From an uncultured bacterium (GTDB taxonomy: Bacteria > Planctomycetota > UBA1135 > UBA2386), in NCBI GenBank assembly GCA_937906475.1, contig CALCZA010000076.1, forward strand, positions 1-38,457: a stretch of 38,457 nt of DNA. Direction: 5' to 3'. Positions 33,957-38,457 of the stretch are shown in pieces (within the stretch, counting starts at the first letter, position 1; every line of letters starts with the position of its first letter). Under the pieces are notes generated by a model that was not told the origin of the DNA, made no database searches, and saw only the letters and a program-made list of their open reading frames with translations. The translations under genes were made by a program, and so were the position numbers.

Positions 33957-34295
33957 GCGAGCTTGGCATCTAGATCATTGCTCGCCTCAACTCGTTGGGG
34001 CATGAGTGCGTTCTCTGATGGGCGGCACGAAATCAGAACCCGCGATAGCAAAGGCCGTGATCGAATCCAACCGTTAGGGATGGGCGACAGTTCTTTGTGT
34101 GCGTGCGCAACTTGCCGCGGGGTTCAGTATCCCAGCATGACCATTGGCGCGCACGCCGTCATCGACAGTTCCAACGCCGAAGCCGCTGGTTGGGTCTGCT
34201 GACGAAGATCACGCTGCCTGGCGGCGGCAAGGTTGGTGTCTACCATCCGCGGCGTGCGCGTCCCGAGTCGATGCCGGGTTCTTAGAGATCGCGTT
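33957..34295. other. Intergenic stretch of about 340 bases with a decayed gene
   Basis: This lies after the synthase/phosphorylase fusion gene (plus) and ends at the 3' end of the histidine phosphatase gene (minus). It contains a broken VOC-type gene (34137-34285). The first about 180 bases show no other gene, RNA or strong terminator that I can support. Confidence 0.5.
34137..34285 (+). pseudogene. Remnant of a VOC/glyoxalase-family gene (internal deletion)
   Basis: Two short readings in different frames look like the two ends of one small protein. The first, from ATG 34137, reads MTIGAHAVIDSSNAEA, close to the opening of VOC-family proteins, then hits a stop at 34200-34202. The second, in another frame to 34285, reads LLTKITLPGGGKVGVYHPRR, which resembles the C-terminal strand and tail of the same type of protein (usually about 115-130 residues). 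The roughly 80 residues between are missing and the frame is shifted, so this looks like a gene inactivated by deletion. The family assignment rests on pattern memory only. Confidence 0.55.
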
Positions 34296-34916
34296 CTAGT
34301 TGATGCGTAAGTCGAGCGTTTGCAGAGCACGCATCGCTTCACCTTGCTCCGCACTCGACAGCACCTGCACAATCATGTGGTTGTGTTGCGTGTCGGGCAG
34401 GTAGCCCTTCTTGTCGAGACCCGCGAGTTCTCCGCCGAGTACTTTGACCATGACCGGTACGGTGTTCGAGTGCCCGACCACGAGCGCGACTTCGCCGTCC
34501 TTCAAGTCGCGCAACGTATTGGCGAACGCCTTCGAATTGCTCGCGCGATATTGCTCGACCTTAAGCCCGAGTGACTCCGCCAGCGGCGTGGCGGTTTCCT
34601 GGGTGCGGTGCAACTCCGTCGCGAACACGCGGGTGACGCCGGCTGCTGCTAGCGTCTTTGCTTGGATTTTGGCGCGTGCCTTGCCCAGGTCGTTGAGATG
34701 CGGGTTCTGGTTGCCGTCAGTGCGCGGTAGTGCCTCTGCGTGGCGGAGGAAGATGACCGTGGCTCGGCGAGTGGTTGCTTTGCGCGTGGTGGCCTTGCTT
34801 GCCGGCTCCTGATCCTGCGCTGTAGTGGGCTCAGCTTTGATCGCGGGTGCGGCGAGCGTAGACAGGGCTGCTGCCATCGGTAGCAGGCCAGCGAGAACGA
34901 GTGCGGTCAGCTTCAT
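34296..34916 (-). CDS. Exported histidine phosphatase (phosphoglycerate mutase-like)
   Basis: A 206-residue protein with a signal peptide (about 1-23), a Thr/Lys/Arg-rich linker with near repeats (ATTRKATTRRAT, 42-53) and a histidine phosphatase domain. Catalytic features are FLRHAEA (H59 nucleophile), ATELHRTQETA (R104) and VVGHSNT (H149). This superfamily includes phosphatases acting on small phospho-compounds or phosphoproteins; the SixA-like size and layout is only a comparison. The substrate is unknown, but export indicates it acts outside the cytoplasm. It is divergent from the SDR gene with only 58 bases between. Confidence 0.9.
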   Translation of the reverse strand: MKLTALVLAGLLPMAAALSTLAAPAIKAEPTTAQDQEPASKATTRKATTRRATVIFLRHAEALPRTDGNQNPHLNDLGKARAKIQAKTLAAAGVTRVFATELHRTQETATPLAESLGLKVEQYRASNSKAFANTLRDLKDGEVALVVGHSNTVPVMVKVLGGELAGLDKKGYLPDTQHNHMIVQVLSSAEQGEAMRALQTLDLRIN

Positions 34917-34974
34917 GCGCGCACGCTACCCGAAACGCGTCTGTTCCGGGGGCTCTTGCCGTTAGGTTGCATGC

Positions 34975-35718
34975 ATGCAACGAAAGACCCTGATCGTCGG
35001 TGCGACATCGGCGATTGCTTCGGAGGTGGCGCAGATCTGTGCGTCTCGCGGCGATCAACTGTTCTTGGTCGGCCGCGATCCACAGAAACTCAGTGCGCTG
35101 GTGTCGTCACTCGGAGATTCGGTGTTGGGGTCGGAGAGCTGTGACCTCGATGAGTTTGATCAGGCCGAAGCGCGCGTCGCACGTTGGCTTGAGCAGTTGG
35201 GCGGGGTTGATCGCGCGTTGATTGCGCACGGTTATCTGGGCGATCAGCAGCGCAGCGAGCGTGAGTTCGAATACGCGCAGAAGATTATCGGCACCAACTT
35301 CGTCAGCGCCGTGTCGTTGTTGATGCCGTTGGCGAACGTCTTCGAGGCGCAAGGTCACGGCCACTTAGCGGCGATCACATCCGTTGCTGGTGAGCGTGGC
35401 CGTCCGCGGAACTACACCTACGGAGCGTCGAAGAGCGGCTTGACGAGCTACCTTGAGGGCCTGCGAAGTCGTCTCTATCGTCAGGGGGTGCGCGTGCACA
35501 ACCTGAAGCTTGGACCGGTCGATACACCAATGTCTGCAGGCCATCCGCAGAATTTTCTGTGGGGCAAGAAGCGGCCAGTTGCGCATGGCATCGTGCGCGC
35601 GATGGAGCGCCGCTGGCACACGAGCTACTTGCCGCGCTCGTGGACTGCGGTCATGAGCATCGTGCGAGTGTTGCCGGAGTTCGTGTTCCAGCGGTTTGGC
35701 TTCCTCGCCGGCCGCTAG
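34975..35718 (+). CDS. Short-chain dehydrogenase/reductase (SDR)
   Basis: A 247-residue NAD(P)-dependent oxidoreductase of the classical SDR family. The nucleotide motif is TLIVGATSAIASEVA (5-19), with GATSAIA in place of the classical TGxxxGIG. The catalytic Ser is at 136 (AITSVAGE) and Tyr/Lys at 149 and 153 (YGASKSGLTSYL). The substrate cannot be told. The GATSAIA form of the motif is seen in sugar-lipid reductases such as DprE2, but also in others. The C-terminal part from about 210 (WHTSYLPRSWTAVMSIVRVL) is hydrophobic and may contact a membrane. Start ATG is at 34975. Confidence 0.92.
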   Translation: MQRKTLIVGATSAIASEVAQICASRGDQLFLVGRDPQKLSALVSSLGDSVLGSESCDLDEFDQAEARVARWLEQLGGVDRALIAHGYLGDQQRSEREFEYAQKIIGTNFVSAVSLLMPLANVFEAQGHGHLAAITSVAGERGRPRNYTYGASKSGLTSYLEGLRSRLYRQGVRVHNLKLGPVDTPMSAGHPQNFLWGKKRPVAHGIVRAMERRWHTSYLPRSWTAVMSIVRVLPEFVFQRFGFLAGR

Positions 35719-36110
35719 TGCCAAGCAGCGTAGCCCACCTGCGGCGCAGCAGTCGCAGCGTTGCGCGCAGACTGCGCGGTCGCATGCGGCTTGGGTGGCG
35801 CTTGGGAAGCACTCTGTAGTTGCTGGCGTAGTCCTGAGCCTCAGGGTAGCCATCGTCGTCGAATCGCACCGGATGTCGGTCGGTTCTGTTCATGACGAGA
35901 CCATGGACCCTCGCGGTCAAGGCCATGTTAAGGCTGTATGTAATCTCGCCACAGCGCGGCACGCGCATGTCGAAGCGTTTGCTGGCCTTCGCACTGCGTC
36001 GGTGCTCTCCAGCGGTCTGCGCGCCTCGATCTACTGGGTCGCTGGTCTACTGGGAACCTAGTCTACTGGGAATCTAGTCTACTGGGAACCTAGTCTACCA
36101 GGTGCGTTCA
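35719..36110. other. Intergenic stretch of 392 bases, no gene supported
   Basis: This separates the SDR gene (plus) from the 3' end of the DUF2293 gene (minus). Several frames are open on both strands, but none has a recognised motif, so I do not call any. The last 80 bases contain a 16-base tandem repeat (36045-36100), described separately. Confidence 0.5.
36045..36100. repeat. 16-base tandem repeat, 3.5 copies
   Basis: Three adjacent units of GTCTACTGGGAACCTA (the second has one changed base, AATCTA) are followed by half a unit, GTCTACCA. A more diverged unit (36029-36044) comes just before. The repeat ends about 10 bases from the 3' end of the convergent DUF2293 gene. It is not a CRISPR because there are no spacers. 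It may be an unstable microsatellite-like element, or a site for protein binding. Confidence 0.85.
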
Positions 36111-36845
36111 CTAGGCGTCCTGCGCCGTCGCACCGTCATCCGCACTGTCGTCAGCGCGCGCCGCCGCAAGTTTGTCGAGCGCTTGCCGTAGCGGGCAGGC
36201 GCGAAGGTCGTCGGCTCGATCCGCGCGATACTCGTCGAGTAGCTCGCGCGAACGTTCGGCAAGCATGCGGCGAGTTTCGCGGCGCCGCCCTTTGACGTGT
36301 GCAATGTGCATGTTGTCATACGCCGTCGTCTGGTGTCGCAGCCACGCGATGACTGCGGACTCGGCGCGCTTGGCAACGGGAATGCGCTGCGTGCGCGCGA
36401 CAGTGCCGCTGCCAACCGGAGTGGCGTGGGCCGTGACCAGGTGCGTGAGTTGCTCGGCCATGTCGTGGTAGCGCAGCGGGAAGTCGAGGAACGACTTCAC
36501 GGCATCGGCGAACTCTCCGACGTAGTTGTTCTGCGTTTTTTCGCGCCGAACGGCAGCTGCTTTCTGCTTCTTCTGGTAGGCCGGGTCTTGGCGCTCGGCT
36601 TCTAAGTCGGCGCGGATTTGTTCGACGCGAGAGCCGTCTACCCAGATGCCGCGTGAGAACGTGCGTCTGCCGCGCTTCTCCTGAACGACCCAGCAGTCGC
36701 CACCGGCTTTGATGCGGCGGGTTAGCGCCGGGTCACCGGGCGGTACCAGGATCCAGCCAGGAGGGATCTCTTGCTGGCCGACGCCGGGCCTGCGTACGGT
36801 GTAGTCGTTGAGGCCGGGGGCGACGATAATGGGCGATTCGGGCAT
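36111..36845 (-). CDS. DUF2293 domain protein
   Basis: A 244-residue protein matching the DUF2293 pattern. It reads IPPGWILVPPGDPALTRRIK near the start, then GIWVDGSRVEQIRADLEAER, and the diagnostic run HATPVGSGTVARTQRIPVAK (about 138-157). That run is followed by AVIAWLRHQTTAYDNMHI and VKGRRRETRRMLAERSRELL. The family is common in bacteria but has no established function; conserved Arg, His and RHQTTAYD suggest nucleic-acid binding, which is an inference. There is no signal peptide, so it should be cytoplasmic. The C-terminal about 30 residues are Asp/Ala-rich. Start ATG at 36845. Confidence 0.88.
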   Translation of the reverse strand: MPESPIIVAPGLNDYTVRRPGVGQQEIPPGWILVPPGDPALTRRIKAGGDCWVVQEKRGRRTFSRGIWVDGSRVEQIRADLEAERQDPAYQKKQKAAAVRREKTQNNYVGEFADAVKSFLDFPLRYHDMAEQLTHLVTAHATPVGSGTVARTQRIPVAKRAESAVIAWLRHQTTAYDNMHIAHVKGRRRETRRMLAERSRELLDEYRADRADDLRACPLRQALDKLAAARADDSADDGATAQDA

Positions 36846-36896
36846 GCGTCGCGCGTGACCATACGCGCGCTGCCCGTCGAGTCGAACGTTCGTCCG

Positions 36897-38276
36897 TTAC
36901 TTGCCGCCGCCACCGCCGCCAGGAATGCCGCCGCCAGGAATGCCGCCGCCACCGCCACCAGGAATACCACCGCCACCGCGACCATTGCGATTGCGGCGAC
37001 CGCGCGTCTCCTTCAGGACCTTGGTGCGGAAGTTCTCAAACTCGCGCAGGTCGCGCTTCATCAACAACGTGTCGATCGCCAACTCCATCCAGTGCTTGGC
37101 TTCGGCGTCGGCCTCGCCCTTGATCGCTGGTTCGAGGCTGGCGGCAAGTTCTTTGTCACGGCGAGTCGCAATGGCGTAGGCCGCGGCTGAACGCACGTCC
37201 GGGTCTTCGTCTGCGAGCGCCTTGCGCATCAATCGGTGGGATGCGCTCTTATCTTCAATCGCGCCAGCGGCGACCGCCGCGTGCATGCGTACGACGGTTT
37301 CCTTGTCGCTGGTGATCGCTTTTTCCACTGTCGCGATGGTGCTCTTGTCCTTGGGGCCGGTCGCGACCGCTGCGCGCAATAGCCACGCCTTGACCTCCGC
37401 GTCATTTTCCTTCTTCAGGGCCTTCTTGATTGGCTTGTTGGTCTTCTTGACCGCCATGCTGGTCAGGCCGCGCGCCGCTTCGAGGCGTCGGCCGCTCTGG
37501 CGGTTGGTCAAGAACTCCACCAGCAGCGGGGACCACGAGGCTGGTGAGATCTCGCTGATTGCGGTCAGCGCAAGCCCAGCCACCATGCCTTGGCCGCCGC
37601 GCACCTGGCTGTTGACGTACTTGATCGCCGATGGCTCGTCGCTGCGCATCAGAACCTGGTAGTGCTCGATCGAACCCATCCAGCCGGAGCCGCCCTTCTT
37701 TAGGCCGGCGATGGCCGCTTTGACGTCATCTTTGCTCGGTGGCGGTTTGACCTCTTCTTCGGTGGTCTTGACGTCGCCGTAGCGCAGCCCTTCGGGAGCT
37801 CGCGCGCGTTCGCCGAGTGGCCATTCGAACGTGGGGTCAAACTGCTTGACGCCATCGGCGATGAACCACTCAAGTTGGCCGGCCGTCATCTGGTAGGCCG
37901 CCGAACTCAGGATGGTCTTGCCATCGGGGTGTACGATGACGTGGTGTGGCACGACGATTGGGTCGCGCGGCGCGGCTGCCAAGTAGCGCTGCAGGACATC
38001 ACGTTCGTCCGCGGATGGGCGGGCTGTGCCAACGTCGATGCGCAAGCAGACGCAATTGCTTGAGACTTTGCGCACCGTCGAGTCGCGGTAGTGGGCGATG
38101 AGGCCGTCACTGCCGCGTTCGCCGGGCATGACGACCGCGATCAGCATGACACGGTTTTTCTCTTTGGCGAAATCGAGTGCCGAAGCGAGTGAGGAGTGCC
38201 ACGCCAGTTCTTGGGCAAGAACACTAGTCGTGAGCCATAAGGGTATAAGGGTAAGAAGCTGTCTGACTGGGGGCAT
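36897..38276 (-). CDS. Exported thioredoxin-fold / HEAT-repeat protein with Gly-rich tail
   Basis: A 459-residue protein. A signal peptide (about 1-21, VLAQ) precedes a thioredoxin-like domain (about 22-145; ALDFAKEKNRVMLIAVVM, VIVHPDGKTILSS). There is no CxxC pair at the usual site, so redox activity is unlikely. A linker (about 155-180) is followed by helical HEAT-like repeats (about 190-425; SGRRLEAARGLTSMAVKK, MHAAVAAGAIEDKSASHRL, DEDPDVRSAAAYAIATRR). The tail from about 432 has repeated GGGGIP units and ends in Lys. Proteins joining a thioredoxin fold and HEAT repeats are common in planctomycete genomes, with unknown roles, probably in protein interaction. Start ATG 38276 suits the signal peptide. 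Confidence 0.83.
   Translation of the reverse strand: MPPVRQLLTLIPLWLTTSVLAQELAWHSSLASALDFAKEKNRVMLIAVVMPGERGSDGLIAHYRDSTVRKVSSNCVCLRIDVGTARPSADERDVLQRYLAAAPRDPIVVPHHVIVHPDGKTILSSAAYQMTAGQLEWFIADGVKQFDPTFEWPLGERARAPEGLRYGDVKTTEEEVKPPPSKDDVKAAIAGLKKGGSGWMGSIEHYQVLMRSDEPSAIKYVNSQVRGGQGMVAGLALTAISEISPASWSPLLVEFLTNRQSGRRLEAARGLTSMAVKKTNKPIKKALKKENDAEVKAWLLRAAVATGPKDKSTIATVEKAITSDKETVVRMHAAVAAGAIEDKSASHRLMRKALADEDPDVRSAAAYAIATRRDKELAASLEPAIKGEADAEAKHWMELAIDTLLMKRDLREFENFRTKVLKETRGRRNRNGRGGGGIPGGGGGGIPGGGIPGGGGGGK
36903..36981. repeat. GC-rich repeat coding for Gly-rich GGGGIP tail
   Basis: On the plus strand this reads as repeated CCGCCGCCA and GGAATGCC blocks. It encodes the Gly-rich end (GGGGIPGGG) of the minus-strand thioredoxin-fold/HEAT gene. 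Short, nearly identical units make copy number prone to change by slippage, so the tail length could differ between close strains. Confidence 0.7.
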
Positions 38277-38371
38277 GGTCGTGAGCCTGGGTGCGGGGGC
38301 GAGCTACAGAGTAGCCGGCCGGCCTCGCGCACATTTGCAACAACCGTGAATTGACGCGGATTGTTGGGTTG

Positions 38372-38401
38372 GGCGGGCGTCGGCAAATACCGACGCCCGC
38401 C
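38372..38401 (-). terminator. Strong hairpin after the partial minus-strand gene
   Basis: A perfect 12-base inverted repeat (GGCGGGCGTCGG and CCGACGCCCGCC) with a 6-base loop CAAATA. It sits 8 bases beyond the stop codon of the minus-strand gene at the window edge, the usual place for a factor-independent terminator. No T-rich run follows on that strand, so it may instead act as an mRNA-stabilising or rho-related hairpin. Confidence 0.6.
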
Positions 38402-38409
38402 ACAGCAGC

Positions 38410-38457
38410 CTATTCGGCTGGCTTGCCCTTCGGCGTGCCTGGCCCAGTTGACTTCGG
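38410..38457 (-). CDS. 3' end of a gene running off the window (partial)
   Basis: Only the last 15 residues are visible, PKSTGPGTPKGKPAE, followed by TAG. This Pro/Gly/Lys-rich ending looks like a disordered tail. Support for a real gene comes from the frame staying open to the window edge and the strong hairpin right after the stop. Nothing can be said about function. Confidence 0.45.
   Translation of the reverse strand, partial: PKSTGPGTPKGKPAE

Noticed and set aside
34020..34100. Sequence that looked vaguely like parts of a tRNA (GATCGAATCC and GGGTTCTGATTTC on the other strand)
   Set aside because: No matching acceptor stem, D-arm or anticodon stem can be formed on either strand.
35892..36077. 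61-residue plus-strand frame after the SDR gene
   Set aside because: It runs into the tandem repeat, overlaps other open frames on both strands and shows no motif or ribosome-binding site.
36045..36100. CRISPR array
   Set aside because: The units are directly adjacent with no spacers and there are no cas genes.

Overview
The window is a high-GC bacterial chromosome segment that most resembles a member of the Planctomycetota. This placement is inferred from gene content, not from a marker gene. The clues are: a secreted protein ending in a cysteine-containing C-terminal module (FGPGCP ... IPN ... FYQQA ... DP ... N) that I associate with planctomycete exported proteins; an ECF sigma factor translationally coupled to a FecR-like membrane anti-sigma factor; a lipoprotein-type formylglycine-generating enzyme; a GT3-GT35 glycogen synthase/phosphorylase fusion; and start sites that mostly lack clear Shine-Dalgarno sequences. 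No rRNA, tRNA, CRISPR array, transposase or phage gene was found.

Layout. 1-0.9 kb: two overlapping small lipoproteins with BamE-like features. 1-5.3 kb: an exported and a cytoplasmic cyclophilin, an enoyl-CoA hydratase, then PabB and PabC (p-aminobenzoate branch of folate synthesis). 5.3-9.3 kb: an unknown protein, a lipoprotein with a TIG domain and Asp-box repeats, and a lipoprotein with the catalytic cysteine pair of true formylglycine-generating enzymes. 9.3-12.9 kb (minus): a TPR/transmembrane/CxxC-CxxC protein, FdhD, and the planctomycete-type secreted protein. 13.1-16.2 kb: a nucleoside permease, purine nucleoside phosphorylase and GNAT protein, tightly coupled. 16.3-18.5 kb: the ECF sigma/anti-sigma pair. 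18.5-20.0 kb (minus): an SF2 helicase, preceded by a possible 47-aa secreted peptide.

The centrepiece is 20.4-34 kb. An S51/cyanophycinase-like serine peptidase homologue, an alpha/beta esterase with an N-terminal E-set, an ATP-grasp ligase and a second esterase run in one direction. They are followed by a complete-looking glycogen module: GlgC (minus), a GH133 debranching enzyme, a GH57 enzyme with a histone H1-like Lys/Ala tail, and a 1408-residue glycogen synthase/alpha-glucan phosphorylase fusion. The glycogen genes imply ADP-glucose synthesis, chain elongation, phosphorolysis and debranching; no GH13 branching enzyme is present, so the GH57 protein may supply that or another step. The four-gene ligase/peptidase/esterase block has no established function visible here and is the best candidate for an undescribed system: making, trimming and releasing an amide- or ester-linked product, perhaps connected with the carbohydrate store.

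34-38.5 kb: a decayed VOC/glyoxalase gene, an exported histidine phosphatase, an SDR oxidoreductase, a 392-bp gene-free stretch with a 16-bp tandem repeat, a DUF2293 protein, an exported thioredoxin-fold/HEAT-repeat protein with a Gly-rich tail, and the 3' end of another minus-strand gene followed by a strong hairpin.
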